NCBI GenBank assembly: GCA_016283755.1 | Contig: JAEENO010000018.1 | Span: forward strand, 1 to 64,000 | Source: Lachnospiraceae bacterium | GTDB taxonomy: Bacteria; Bacillota; Clostridia; Lachnospirales; Lachnospiraceae | Reading direction: 5' to 3' | Length of the DNA stretch: 64,000 nt | Shown: positions 26,322-35,765 of the stretch, one piece after another | Layout: each line of letters starts with the position of its first letter | Position numbering within the stretch: position 1 is the stretch's first letter | Made by a program: the position numbers and the translations under genes | Notes under the pieces: model-generated | What the model was told of the DNA's origin: nothing | Seen by the model: the letters and a program-made list of their open reading frames with translations, nothing else | Databases searched by the model: none

Positions 26322-27755
26322 TTAGTAATTATCAATCTCTTCTTCTGCAAGAGGAAGAGAGAAAGTAAAGGTTGTTCCTACATTTACGGTACTGGTAACT
26401 GTTATCTTTTCATTATGAGCCTGAATAATTTCTTTTACTATGGAAAGACCAAGACCTGTACCTTTCTTGTTCTGTCCTCTTGAAAGATCCGCTTTGTAAA
26501 AACGATTGAAAAGCTTATCGAGGGACTCTTTCGGAATGCCGACACCCTGATCGCTAACTGAGACATATAATTTCTCCGAATTATGGATTTTTGTCTCTAT
26601 AGTAATAGTCGTATTCTCTTTCGAGAATTTGATTGCGTTATCGAGCAAATTATAAAGTACCTGCTGTATCTTACCTTTATCGGCATGAACTTTCATTACC
26701 TCGCCTGTAAGTAAAAGCTTAATTTGAACGTGTTTATTGGTCGCCTGAACCTCTGAAGATTCGGATGAAGCAATTATTACATCGTTGATATCAAAGTCTG
26801 TAATTTCAAGATTAAAGTCTCTGGAGCCTATTCTGTTAAGGTCGAGAAGCGAATTGGTAAGATTGGTAAGCCTGTCTGCTTCGTCTAAGATTCTTTTCAG
26901 ATATTTCTCGTGAAGCTCCGGTGGAATTGTACCGTCAAGCATCGCTTGCAGATAGCCTCTTACTGAAGTAAGCGGAGATCTGAAGTCATGCGATACATTG
27001 GAGATAAACTTTCGCTGTTCATCTTCGTGAGTATCAAGCTTTGTCGCCATGAAATTAAATGTACTTATAAGGTAGTTGAGTTCATCGCTGCTATAAAGAT
27101 ATATCTGCGGCTTAAAGTTACCCGAGGAGTATTCTTTGGCTGCAACGAGCATAGCGTTAATAGGCTTTAAGAAGTATATAAGCGATATAACAACGGCGAT
27201 AAGCGCCAGAGCAAGTACGATAAACATTGTTTTATATACAATACTCATATAACTGTAAGCAGTTTCCATAGCGACTGAAAGCGGTTTGTTCATTACGAGA
27301 TATCCGCAGGTCTTATATCGCACGTTAATCGGAATATATACACTTATGTAGTCCTCATCGTAATAGTCATAGAAAGTGCCCGTTGTTGAATAATCGTTCT
27401 TAAAGTAAGCCAGTAAATCAACGATCTTGAACCTTACCGGTACTGCCTTGGAAGAAGCATTAACGGCGCAGGATATAGAACCGTCTTCATTAACAAGCCA
27501 CATATCCGCTTTGCTATATGTTCCGTACAGACGCATATTGGTGCGAAGTCTTGCAGCATCCGTAGAACCGGAATAATATAAAAGACAGTACGAACTTGAA
27601 AAAGAAGCTGCATTTTCGTATAGGATTTTGGCTTCGCTTTTGGAATAAGAGTTGATAAGAAGCGGTTTAATAAAAAGCGATACAATTATAATGCTTAAAA
27701 TGGCAAAAGCGAGATATGTCAGCGCACATCTCGCTATTATTTTATTAGTATTCAT
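26322..27755 (-). CDS. Sensor histidine kinase
   Basis: The 477-residue kinase has a membrane helix at about 10-34, an extracytoplasmic sensor region at 35-170, a second helix at 171-196, HAMP at 197-249 and a HisKA domain with the phosphorylated histidine in SNVSHDFRSPLTS (H256). The ATPase part shows QVLYNLLDNAIKFS (N box), DQGVGIP (G1) and GTGLGLSIV (G2). The gene starts 3 nt after the stop of its response regulator, so the pair is one operon. The architecture is of the PhoR/ResE group; the stimulus is not deducible. Confidence 0.94.
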   Translation of the reverse strand: MNTNKIIARCALTYLAFAILSIIIVSLFIKPLLINSYSKSEAKILYENAASFSSSYCLLYYSGSTDAARLRTNMRLYGTYSKADMWLVNEDGSISCAVNASSKAVPVRFKIVDLLAYFKNDYSTTGTFYDYYDEDYISVYIPINVRYKTCGYLVMNKPLSVAMETAYSYMSIVYKTMFIVLALALIAVVISLIYFLKPINAMLVAAKEYSSGNFKPQIYLYSSDELNYLISTFNFMATKLDTHEDEQRKFISNVSHDFRSPLTSVRGYLQAMLDGTIPPELHEKYLKRILDEADRLTNLTNSLLDLNRIGSRDFNLEITDFDINDVIIASSESSEVQATNKHVQIKLLLTGEVMKVHADKGKIQQVLYNLLDNAIKFSKENTTITIETKIHNSEKLYVSVSDQGVGIPKESLDKLFNRFYKADLSRGQNKKGTGLGLSIVKEIIQAHNEKITVTSTVNVGTTFTFSLPLAEEEIDNY

Positions 27756-27758
27756 ATA

Positions 27759-28460
27759 TTACTTCGTCTCGAATTTGTATCCGATTCCCCATACTGTTGC
27801 AAGGCGCCAATCATCCGTGTCTTTAACCTTTTCACGGAGACGCTTAACGTGAACGTCTACTGTTCTGGTATCGCCAAGATAGTCATAGCCCCAGATGTGC
27901 TCTAAGAGCTGCTCTCTCGTGAATACCTGATTTGGTGATGAGCAAAGGAAGAATAAAAGCTCCAACTCCTTCGGAGGCATATCAATCTTCTCGCCGAGGT
28001 ATGTTACGGAATAGTTGGTAAGGTTAACTGTAAGTCCCGGATATTCAACAACCTTCTGCTGAGTATTCTGCACACTTGCGATTTCTGCCTGATGATAACG
28101 GCGAAGCACTGCTTTGATTCTTGCAACGAGCTCTTTGTTATCGAATGGCTTGGTTACATAGTCGTCTGCACCGAGCTCAAGACCAAGCACCTTGTCAAAA
28201 AGCTCACCCTTGGCAGATGACATAATAATCGGGGTAAGAGCTTTTGCACGAATCTCTCTACATACCTGATATCCGTCAATGCCCGGAAGCATGAGGTCAA
28301 GTAATACGAGATCCGGCTGAAATTCATCGAAAACCTTAACGGCTTCCAATCCATCGTATACACTTTTAGTCTCAAAACATTCTTTTTCGAGATATAATGA
28401 AACTAATTCTGCGATGTTCTCGTCGTCGTCGACGATTAAAATTTTTTGTTTTGCTGACAT
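27759..28460 (-). CDS. OmpR-family response regulator
   Basis: The 233-residue regulator has a receiver domain with DDD near residue 11, the phosphoacceptor D55 in LLDLMLPG and K104 in TKPFDNKE, followed by a winged-helix DNA-binding domain (PPKELELLFFL; REQLLEHIWGYD; RTVDVHVKRLREK). It should be phosphorylated by the adjacent kinase and bind DNA. An inverted repeat (28473-28493) lies just upstream of the ribosome binding site GGAGGG. Confidence 0.95.
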   Translation of the reverse strand: MSAKQKILIVDDDENIAELVSLYLEKECFETKSVYDGLEAVKVFDEFQPDLVLLDLMLPGIDGYQVCREIRAKALTPIIMSSAKGELFDKVLGLELGADDYVTKPFDNKELVARIKAVLRRYHQAEIASVQNTQQKVVEYPGLTVNLTNYSVTYLGEKIDMPPKELELLFFLCSSPNQVFTREQLLEHIWGYDYLGDTRTVDVHVKRLREKVKDTDDWRLATVWGIGYKFETK

Positions 28461-28472
28461 AGTCCCTCCATT

Positions 28473-28493
28473 ATTTAAGTTCCCTACTTAAAT
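28473..28493. promoter_or_regulatory. Inverted repeat before the response-regulator gene, candidate operator
   Basis: ATTTAAG (28473-28479) and CTTAAAT (28487-28493) are perfect inverted repeats with a 7-nt spacer, lying 13 nt upstream of the regulator start on the minus strand. It might be an autoregulation site, although OmpR-type proteins more often bind direct repeats. AT-rich composition makes chance occurrence possible. Confidence 0.35.
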
Positions 28494-28508
28494 CTTTATA
28501 TTTAATTC

Positions 28509-30881
28509 CTATTTAAATTCTGCTATCGTTACGCCTGCATCGCCTTCGCCGAAGACGCCCGGACGGTAGGATTGTACATATTTGCAACGTTTAAGATGTT
28601 GATGAACCGCATTTCGTAAGGCACCTGTGCCTTTACCGTGCACGATTCTTACACTTGTTAAGTGAGACATATATGCATCGTCCAAGTATTTATCCAGATG
28701 CGCCAACGCTTCATCAACCGTCATGCCGATAAGATTGATCTCCGGACTTATTGTTGCAGCCTTTGAAAGGCCTGTGGCTACATAAGAATTCTTTTTCTTT
28801 TTGTTGGAGGATAAATCCTCCGCAACAAGGCTTAAATCCTTGATGTTAACGGATGAACGCATAATTCCCATCTGAACAAAGAGATTACCTTTGCTGTCAG
28901 GCAGCGTGTGGACCGTTCCGTTAAGGTTAAGAGAATGAACTCTTACCGTATCGCCTATATGTAATGAAGAAGGATCTTTGATGCCTTCCGTTACAATTGC
29001 TTTAGATTCGATATTGGCAGAAGATTTCTTCATCTGCTCGCGCACCTTGGCACGCTTTTCTTCCATTTCGGCAAGATTCGGAGCCTCTGACGCATATTTG
29101 TTGAAATCACGAATTGTCTGATCTGCAACTTCTTTGGCTTCGGAAAGAATGCGGTTAGCTTCAAGCGATGCCTCTTCAATAAGACGCTTTCTTCTGTCCG
29201 CAATATCGTCCTGCTTTTTTGCAAGTGAATCCTTTAATTCTTTTATCTCTTTCTCGTATCTTGCGGCGTTATCCTGGGACTCCTGAAGTGCTACACGACG
29301 TTCTTCAAGTTCTGTTAGCACATCTTCGAAAGCTTCGGCATCTTTGGTAATTCTGCTTTTGGCATCATCGATTATGTAAGAAGGTAATCCTATCTTACCT
29401 GATATTGCAAAAGCATTACTCTTGCCCGGAACGCCGACCAATAATCTATACGTAGGAGATAAAGTTTCTACATTGAACTCGCAGCATGCATTCTCAACTC
29501 TGTCCGTAGAAAGAGCAAATACTTTAAGCTCTGCATAGTGAGTGGTTGCCATAAGCTTACATCCGCGATTCTTAAGGTCTGTAAGAATTGCAATTGCAAG
29601 TGCAGCACCTTCCGTTGGGTCGGTACCGGCACATAACTCATCAAAGAGGATGAGGGAGTGCTCGTTGGCATGTTCTTCTATATTAACTATATTCGTCATA
29701 TGGGACGAAAATGTACTTAAATTCTGCTCAATACTTTGCTCGTCACCGATATCGGCGTACACTTCTTCGAAAAGCGCCAGCTCCGAGCGGTCACCTGCCG
29801 GAATGTGAAGACCCGCCTGCCCCATAAGTGTAAGTAAACCTACAGTCTTAAGGGATACCGTTTTGCCACCCGTATTAGGACCGGTAACGATAAGAAGATC
29901 GAATCCATCGCCGAGCGTTACATCAATCGGAACGATGTGATCCGAATTAAGGAGAGGGTGACGCGCATGCCTTAAGTTGATGATTCCCTTAGTGTTAAAT
30001 GTAGGCTTAACAGCATTGTAAACCTTTGCGAGCATTCCTCTTGCGAAGATAAAATCAAGCATTGTTAAGCACTTGAAGTTACTTCTTAGTTCATCTATAT
30101 GTTCTGCTGCAAGATTGGAAAGCTGCGACAATATTACTTCTATTTCTTCCGCTTCTTTAAGCTCTAGCTCGGTAAGTTCGTTATTAAGCTTAACAATGGC
30201 CATAGGCTCGATGAAGAAAGTTGAACCCTTGCCGCTCTGGTCGTGAACCATGCCCGGAAGACGATTTTTCGCATCTGCCTTAACGGATAGACAATATCTG
30301 CCGTCACGCATCGTAACGAGGTTATCTTGTAATATTCCTTCGGCACTTGCGGAAACGATAAGAGAACTCATCTCTGTTCTTATCTTCTCGTTAACGGTCT
30401 TCATCTTACGGCGGATGTTCTTAAGGTTCGGTGATGCGTCATCGGCAATTTCCGTCTCTGAAAGGATGCATCTTGTAATCTCGGAATACAATTCCGGAAT
30501 AGAAGAAAGTCCGTGGAAAAGCTCTGAAAGCGAGTCTTCAAAATCGTTGCTTTGCTCATTTCTGTCGTAACTTATTGCACGTCTTGCGGTTGTTAGCAAA
30601 GAGCACATATGAAGAAGCTCCGTCTGATTAAGAACGCCTCCTATCGATAATCGCTTCATTGCTTCGTGAAGATCGTATACTCCGGAAAGATCCAGATCTC
30701 CGTGGCGCAAGATTCTTGTCAATGCATCGTCTGTTTCAGTAAGCATTGAATTGATCTTGGGAAGATCGTATGACGGTTTAAGGTCAGCGCATCGTTTCTT
30801 GCCTGATTCGGTAGCTGCGAATGAAGTGAGCTTTTCTATTATTTTGTTGTATTCCAATGTCTTAAGCACTTTGTGGTTCAT
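28509..30881 (-). CDS. mutS2: MutS2 ATPase/endonuclease
   Basis: This 790-residue MutS family protein has the Walker A motif GPNTGGKT at residues 334-341, the Walker B/D-loop LILFDELCAGTDPTEGAAL, a coiled coil at about 505-620 and a C-terminal Smr domain with IVHGKGTGALR. It lacks the mismatch-recognition domain of MutS, as expected; in Bacillus MutS2 splits collided ribosomes and affects recombination. The ATG at 30881 is chosen over an in-frame ATG at 30896 because GGGAG lies eight bases ahead of it. Confidence 0.95.
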   Translation of the reverse strand: MNHKVLKTLEYNKIIEKLTSFAATESGKKRCADLKPSYDLPKINSMLTETDDALTRILRHGDLDLSGVYDLHEAMKRLSIGGVLNQTELLHMCSLLTTARRAISYDRNEQSNDFEDSLSELFHGLSSIPELYSEITRCILSETEIADDASPNLKNIRRKMKTVNEKIRTEMSSLIVSASAEGILQDNLVTMRDGRYCLSVKADAKNRLPGMVHDQSGKGSTFFIEPMAIVKLNNELTELELKEAEEIEVILSQLSNLAAEHIDELRSNFKCLTMLDFIFARGMLAKVYNAVKPTFNTKGIINLRHARHPLLNSDHIVPIDVTLGDGFDLLIVTGPNTGGKTVSLKTVGLLTLMGQAGLHIPAGDRSELALFEEVYADIGDEQSIEQNLSTFSSHMTNIVNIEEHANEHSLILFDELCAGTDPTEGAALAIAILTDLKNRGCKLMATTHYAELKVFALSTDRVENACCEFNVETLSPTYRLLVGVPGKSNAFAISGKIGLPSYIIDDAKSRITKDAEAFEDVLTELEERRVALQESQDNAARYEKEIKELKDSLAKKQDDIADRRKRLIEEASLEANRILSEAKEVADQTIRDFNKYASEAPNLAEMEEKRAKVREQMKKSSANIESKAIVTEGIKDPSSLHIGDTVRVHSLNLNGTVHTLPDSKGNLFVQMGIMRSSVNIKDLSLVAEDLSSNKKKKNSYVATGLSKAATISPEINLIGMTVDEALAHLDKYLDDAYMSHLTSVRIVHGKGTGALRNAVHQHLKRCKYVQSYRPGVFGEGDAGVTIAEFK

Positions 30882-30951
30882 GCGCCTTGCTCCCAAGAAT
30901 AAAGTATATCAATTATATTTTATCAAAATGAGCGGCAAATTCAAGCAAATA

Positions 30952-30980
30952 TTGTATTTTGACGGAGTAGTTTGTATAAT
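30952..30980 (+). promoter_or_regulatory. Promoter of the HtrA-like gene
   Basis: TTGTAT (30952-30957) and TATAAT (30975-30980) are separated by 17 nt. The transcript would have a very short leader of about 14 nt before the ATG at 31001. Confidence 0.6.
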
Positions 30981-31000
30981 TATAAAGTGAGGTAAGTATT

Positions 31001-32194
31001 ATGCAGATAAAGATTAAGCGAAAACCTATTAATAAAAAGAAATTGTTGAGAGGCATATATATTGCCGCGCTTATGGGACTGGTATTCGGAACGGTTTCTG
31101 CACTTTCGTTTGCGTTTTTATTTAACGGACTCGGAAAGTATATGAGCGCAACAACTCCGACGGTTATAATACAGCAGGAAGCTGAGGAAACCCAGGAGAT
31201 TGTGCCGGTAAGTAAAGATGTAAACAGCAGCAGACTTAAGAGAGAGCTTTATTCAATCAAGAGTATGGTAGAAAAAGCGCTTGTCCGCTTCGATATCGCC
31301 AAGACAGAATCTTATGTAATTGCCAAGGGCGAGTCAAATGTTAAGATGGGGATAGTTTTTTCGAAGAATAGCAAGATAATCTATATTCTGTCAACACCTG
31401 ATTCGTTAAGGGGGAAGGTATTCGTTGATGTTACATTTCATGACGGCACGACAGTAGAAGGACGTGTAATTGAGACGGATTATATTTCCGGATTATCTGT
31501 TGTAAGAATTGATACATCGAGTATTAACCAGTCACTATATGATTCGATTCCGGACATTGAGTTTGGAAACTCCAATAAGATTGTAGCCGGAGATATGGTT
31601 CTTGCCATAGGCAATATTAACGGTACTGCTATTTCGTCGATAGTAGGTAATGTTGCAAATGTTAATGAGACTTTTTCCTGCCTTGACGGAGAGCTGGCAA
31701 TGATTGGAACCGATATTCCGTCACAGTCAACGACTAACGGCTTTTTATTCAACGGTTCGGGACTTTTGTGCGGTATTATATCGCATGGTAATGATTCTAC
31801 TAAAGCAGATGTCAATATGATTAATGCAATAGGTTGTTCGGATCTTACGGCGACAATCTATAAGCTTAGCGAGGGTATTCCGTTTCCGTATATAGGTATC
31901 AGGACGCGCACTATCAATTATATGACTTCGGAAATATACGGTATTCCGCTTGGAATATTTGTAAGTGAAGTAGAGATGGATTCGCCTGCATTTGAGGCAG
32001 GACTTAGAGTGGGTGATATCATTGTTGCATCGGGCGATGATTCGCTTCTTACAGGAAGAGGGCTGCATACCCTTCTTATGGGAATTAATCTTGATAAAGG
32101 TTCGGAAAGAATAATAAGATTCAGAGTCTTAAGAGGAATGGACGGAGCATATGAAGCAAGAATAATCCCGGTAGATCCTGAAGAACGCAACTAA
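31001..32194 (+). CDS. Membrane-anchored HtrA-like PDZ protein, apparently catalytically inactive
   Basis: The 397-residue protein has a basic cytoplasmic tail, one membrane helix (about 20-42), a trypsin-like beta-barrel region (about 105-290) and a C-terminal PDZ domain (about 297-390, with EVEMDSPAFEAGLRVGDII). It aligns with HtrA/DegP serine proteases, but the serine loop GNSGGPLV is replaced by STTNGFLF (serine position T245), the aspartate loop DLAVL reads GLSVV, and no histidine occupies the ILTNNHV position, which reads YILSTPDS. It is thus probably a pseudoprotease scaffold or sensor. Downstream yhaM is probably a separate unit or read-through. Confidence 0.8.
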   Translation: MQIKIKRKPINKKKLLRGIYIAALMGLVFGTVSALSFAFLFNGLGKYMSATTPTVIIQQEAEETQEIVPVSKDVNSSRLKRELYSIKSMVEKALVRFDIAKTESYVIAKGESNVKMGIVFSKNSKIIYILSTPDSLRGKVFVDVTFHDGTTVEGRVIETDYISGLSVVRIDTSSINQSLYDSIPDIEFGNSNKIVAGDMVLAIGNINGTAISSIVGNVANVNETFSCLDGELAMIGTDIPSQSTTNGFLFNGSGLLCGIISHGNDSTKADVNMINAIGCSDLTATIYKLSEGIPFPYIGIRTRTINYMTSEIYGIPLGIFVSEVEMDSPAFEAGLRVGDIIVASGDDSLLTGRGLHTLLMGINLDKGSERIIRFRVLRGMDGAYEARIIPVDPEERN

Positions 32195-32238
32195 TAAAAT
32201 AAAGAATTAATTATACAAAACGGGTTGGAAGGGAAAAC

Positions 32239-33192
32239 ATGAAATACATCGAGACATTAAAAGAAGGTATGAACGTAAAGGACATATACCTTTGCAAGCA
32301 GCGTAAGTGTGCGCTTATGACTAAGAACGGTAAGCAGTATGATGATATAATATTGCAGGACAAGACCGGCACCATGACCGGTAAGATATGGAATCCGAAT
32401 GATTCTGCGATAGAAGATTGTGACGATCTTGATTATGTAGAGATATCCGGTAAGGTTACCTTGTTTAACAGTCAGCTTCAGATTACGGTAGACAGACTTC
32501 GCAAAGTGTCGGAAGGCGAATATATTCCGTCCGATTATATCCCTACCTCTGATTATGATATTGAGGAGATGTTCGGCAAGGTACTTAAGTTCGTCGATTC
32601 TGTTAAGAATCCGTATCTTAATGCGTTGCTTAAGCATTTCTTTGTTGAAGATAAGGATATTGTCAAGGCGTTCAAGAGTCAGTCCGCTGCTAAGACGTTA
32701 CACCATGGATTTGTCGGCGGATTACTGGAACACTCGCTTTCAGTTGCTACTATGTGTTGGTACATTGCGGAACATTATAAGATATTAAATCGAGATTTAT
32801 TAATTACGGCAGCACTTCTTCACGACATAGGCAAGATAGAAGAGTTCTCTGATTTCCCGCTTAATGACTATACGGATGCAGGAAATCTTCTCGGCCATAT
32901 TGTTATCGGATCCGAGATGGTAAGCGATGCTGCCAAGAATATAGAAGGTTTTCCGGTAGCGCTTTTAAATGAACTTAAGCATTGTATCTTATCACATCAT
33001 GGTAAGTTTGAGTATGGCTCACCTAAAAGACCTGCAATTGCAGAGGCTATAGCACTTAACTTTGCGGACGATATGGACGCAAAGCTTGAATATTGTAAGG
33101 AATTGTTCAGGTCTCCTAACCAGGAGGGCGGAGATTGGCTCGGATACAATAGATTCTTTGAGAGCAATTTCAGAAGAACCACGGAGAAGTAG
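32239..33192 (+). CDS. yhaM: 3'-5' exoribonuclease YhaM family
   Basis: The 317-residue protein has an N-terminal OB-fold (GTMTGKIWNPND) and an HD domain (HHGFVGGLLEHSLSVA, LLHDIGKIEEF, CILSHHGK), the organisation of Gram-positive YhaM/CBF1 nucleases that trim RNA and single-stranded DNA from the 3' end. The HD motif and the downstream histidines are intact. The start follows GGAAGGG. The next gene begins two bases after its stop. Confidence 0.92.
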   Translation: MKYIETLKEGMNVKDIYLCKQRKCALMTKNGKQYDDIILQDKTGTMTGKIWNPNDSAIEDCDDLDYVEISGKVTLFNSQLQITVDRLRKVSEGEYIPSDYIPTSDYDIEEMFGKVLKFVDSVKNPYLNALLKHFFVEDKDIVKAFKSQSAAKTLHHGFVGGLLEHSLSVATMCWYIAEHYKILNRDLLITAALLHDIGKIEEFSDFPLNDYTDAGNLLGHIVIGSEMVSDAAKNIEGFPVALLNELKHCILSHHGKFEYGSPKRPAIAEAIALNFADDMDAKLEYCKELFRSPNQEGGDWLGYNRFFESNFRRTTEK

Positions 33193-33193
33193 A

Positions 33194-34576
33194 ATGGATA
33201 AGAATGATATCTTTGAAGTTACAATTGAAGATATGAGTCATGACGGGGAGGGAATCGGTAAAGTTGGCGGATTTCCGCTCTTTATTAAGGACGCTGTTAT
33301 AGGCGACGTTATAGAAGCTAAGGTTACGAAGCTTAAGAAGACATACGGATATGCAAGGCTTAACAATATTGTTAAGCCTTCTTCATTAAGAGTTACCCCT
33401 AAGTGTCCGCTTCATAAAAAGTGCGGTGGCTGTCAGATTCAGGCGATGGATTACAGTGGCCAGCTAAAATTTAAACATGATTTAGTTATTAATAATCTTA
33501 CACGAATAGGCGGGTTTGGCGAAGAGGTTGCTGAAATTATGGAGCCTATAGTGGGAATGGATGAACCGTATAGATATCGTAATAAGGCACAGTTCCCGGT
33601 AGGAGAAAAAGACGGACGTGTTATTATGGGATTCTATGCGGGACGTACGCATGACATAATGGAATGTGACGACTGCGTCTTGGGCGATGAGAAAAATGCT
33701 CTCATACTTAATGCCATAAAGTCGTACATGGCGAAGTTCAATATTCCTGCATATGATGAAGCAAGCGGTAAGGGACTTATAAGACATGTCCTTATTCGAA
33801 AAGGTTTTGCAACGAATGAGTGGATGGTATGCCTTGTGATAGCAGGTGAAAAATTGTTGCACTCTGATACATTGGTCAGTATGCTTCGTGATGCAATGCC
33901 GGAGATTGTTTCGATTAGTATAAGCCCTAATAAGAGGCGTGATAATGTCATAATGGGAGATGATTTTACCGTATTATACGGAGAATCATATATACATGAG
34001 AAGCTTTCGGGGATTACATATAAGATAAGCCCACTTTCTTTCTTTCAGGTTAATCCGATACAGACCGAGAAACTGTATGCAAAAGTGGTAGAATATGCAA
34101 ACCTTACGGGCAAGGAGAATGTCTGGGATTTATATTGCGGAACCGGAAGCATATCGCTATTCCTCGCCGGGAAGGCCGGAAAAGTGCATGGAGTAGAGAT
34201 TATTCCTCAGGCTATAGATGATGCAAGAGAGAATGCCAAGGCTAACGGTATTGAAAATGCAGAGTTTTTCGTAGGTAAGGCGGAAGACGTATTCGCTGAA
34301 CAGGTACTTACGGAGGGAAGTGCTAATTACGGCGAGAAGATAGACGTCGTTGTCGTAGATCCGCCTCGTAAGGGGTGTGACGCGAAGCTTCTTGATACAA
34401 TTCTTAAGATGGCGCCTTCTCGTATAGTATATGTAAGCTGTGACAGTGCTACTCTTGCCCGAGATTTGAAAATCTTATGTGAAACAGATTATAGAATTGA
34501 TAAACTTCAGTGCTTCGACCAATTTCCGCATACGGTTCATGTTGAGACTGTAGTTCTACTGTCAAAAGCAAATTAA
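33194..34576 (+). CDS. 23S rRNA (uracil-5-)-methyltransferase, RlmCD/RumA type
   Basis: The 460-residue enzyme has an N-terminal TRAM domain, a [4Fe-4S] cysteine set (C71, C77, C80 in CPLHKKCGGC plus C in ECDDCV) and a class I methyltransferase domain with LYCGTGSISLFLA and DPPRKGCD. The catalytic cysteine is in VYVSCDSATLARD. In Bacillus the homologue methylates U747 and U1939 of 23S rRNA. The ATG at 33194, with GGAGAAG before it, is preferred to a start inside yhaM because TRAM begins there. Confidence 0.93.
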   Translation: MDKNDIFEVTIEDMSHDGEGIGKVGGFPLFIKDAVIGDVIEAKVTKLKKTYGYARLNNIVKPSSLRVTPKCPLHKKCGGCQIQAMDYSGQLKFKHDLVINNLTRIGGFGEEVAEIMEPIVGMDEPYRYRNKAQFPVGEKDGRVIMGFYAGRTHDIMECDDCVLGDEKNALILNAIKSYMAKFNIPAYDEASGKGLIRHVLIRKGFATNEWMVCLVIAGEKLLHSDTLVSMLRDAMPEIVSISISPNKRRDNVIMGDDFTVLYGESYIHEKLSGITYKISPLSFFQVNPIQTEKLYAKVVEYANLTGKENVWDLYCGTGSISLFLAGKAGKVHGVEIIPQAIDDARENAKANGIENAEFFVGKAEDVFAEQVLTEGSANYGEKIDVVVVDPPRKGCDAKLLDTILKMAPSRIVYVSCDSATLARDLKILCETDYRIDKLQCFDQFPHTVHVETVVLLSKAN

Positions 34577-34688
34577 TATAGCGGCCTTGCCGGAATCCCT
34601 TTTTGCGTTCCGCGACAATATGTTGCTACCGGTTTTTTTATATGTTTTTTTATGCTATAATACTCGGAGATTAGGGAGGTAGTAAACT

Positions 34689-35618
34689 ATGGCAGGAAAG
34701 ATGAATGAGGCTTTTATTGCAGGACGTGAAGTAATTGAACAAGGGGAAGTTGCAACTTATATCCCGGAATTGGGAAAAGCAAATAAAAATGATTTGGGCA
34801 TTTGTATTAAAACTTTAGACGGCAAGGTGTTTACAGAAGGAGATTATCAGAAACGATTTACGATACAAAGTATTTCAAAAGTGATTTCTTTATCTGCAGC
34901 CATTCAAATCTGTGGCTACGACAAAGTGTTTTCAAAGGTGGGGATGGAACCATCCGGAGAATCTTTTAATTCTTTAGTGGAACTGGATTTAAGAAAGAAT
35001 CTTCCTTTTAATCCAATGATTAATTCAGGAGCATTGACTACTGCCAGCCTTTTGGTACCATATATGACATTCGAGGATATGCTGGACTACACTAAAAAGG
35101 TATGTATGGATGAGGATATTACCATGAATGATGAGGTATACCGGTCTGAAATGAAGAATTCTTCCAGAAACCGTGCTATTGCTTACTTATTGGAAAGTAA
35201 GGGCATCATTGAAAATGGTGTAGATCGAAGCTTAATGCTTTATACCAAGATGTGTTCTATGTCTGTCACTGCAGAAAGTCTGGCGAATTTTGCGCTGCTT
35301 TTGGCGAATGATGGCGTAAGCCCGGTGGATAACAAGCGTTTAATTGATAGTCGTAATGTGCAGGTGTTAAAGACCATTATGTTAACCTGCGGCATGTATG
35401 ACGGTTCCGGAGAATTTGCAGTGAAGGTAGGTCTTCCATCCAAGAGTGGTGTAGGAGGTGGCTTGATGAGCGTCTGCGATAAGGAGGCGGGAATCGGCAT
35501 TTATGGTCCATCCTTAGATGGCAAGGGCAATAGCATCGCCGGTTGCAAAATATTAGAAGTGTTATCCAATAAAATGGATTTACATTTATTCTCCCGAACG
35601 AAAATGGACACGGAGTAG
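34689..35618 (+). CDS. glsA: Glutaminase
   Basis: The 309-residue enzyme hydrolyses glutamine to glutamate and ammonia. It has the beta-lactamase-like fold with the catalytic serine and lysine in QSISKV (S61, K64), NPMINSGAL, and a late GSGEFA-SKSGVGGG block. The standard bacterial length is about 305-310. Base use differs somewhat from neighbours (more G-ending and TTG codons), a possible sign of recent acquisition. An extended -10 (TATGCTATAAT, ending 34661) and GGGAGG precede it; a terminator follows. Confidence 0.96.
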   Translation: MAGKMNEAFIAGREVIEQGEVATYIPELGKANKNDLGICIKTLDGKVFTEGDYQKRFTIQSISKVISLSAAIQICGYDKVFSKVGMEPSGESFNSLVELDLRKNLPFNPMINSGALTTASLLVPYMTFEDMLDYTKKVCMDEDITMNDEVYRSEMKNSSRNRAIAYLLESKGIIENGVDRSLMLYTKMCSMSVTAESLANFALLLANDGVSPVDNKRLIDSRNVQVLKTIMLTCGMYDGSGEFAVKVGLPSKSGVGGGLMSVCDKEAGIGIYGPSLDGKGNSIAGCKILEVLSNKMDLHLFSRTKMDTE

Positions 35619-35668
35619 AGATGAGGATATTATTAACGATAAGATTAAAATAAATCCTCAAATGTTAT

Positions 35669-35697
35669 GCCGTGGCTTATTAGTCACGGCTTTTTTA
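35669..35697 (+). terminator. Terminator of glsA
   Basis: A 9-bp stem with one G-T pair (GCCGTGGCT 35669-35677 with AGTCACGGC 35682-35690) and a TATT loop is followed by six Ts. Confidence 0.9.
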
Positions 35698-35765
35698 TTC
35701 CCACCCGAGGTCTCCGAGAAGAATTATGTACCTTTTAAATGAAGAAGAAATGGAGACAAACGAAA

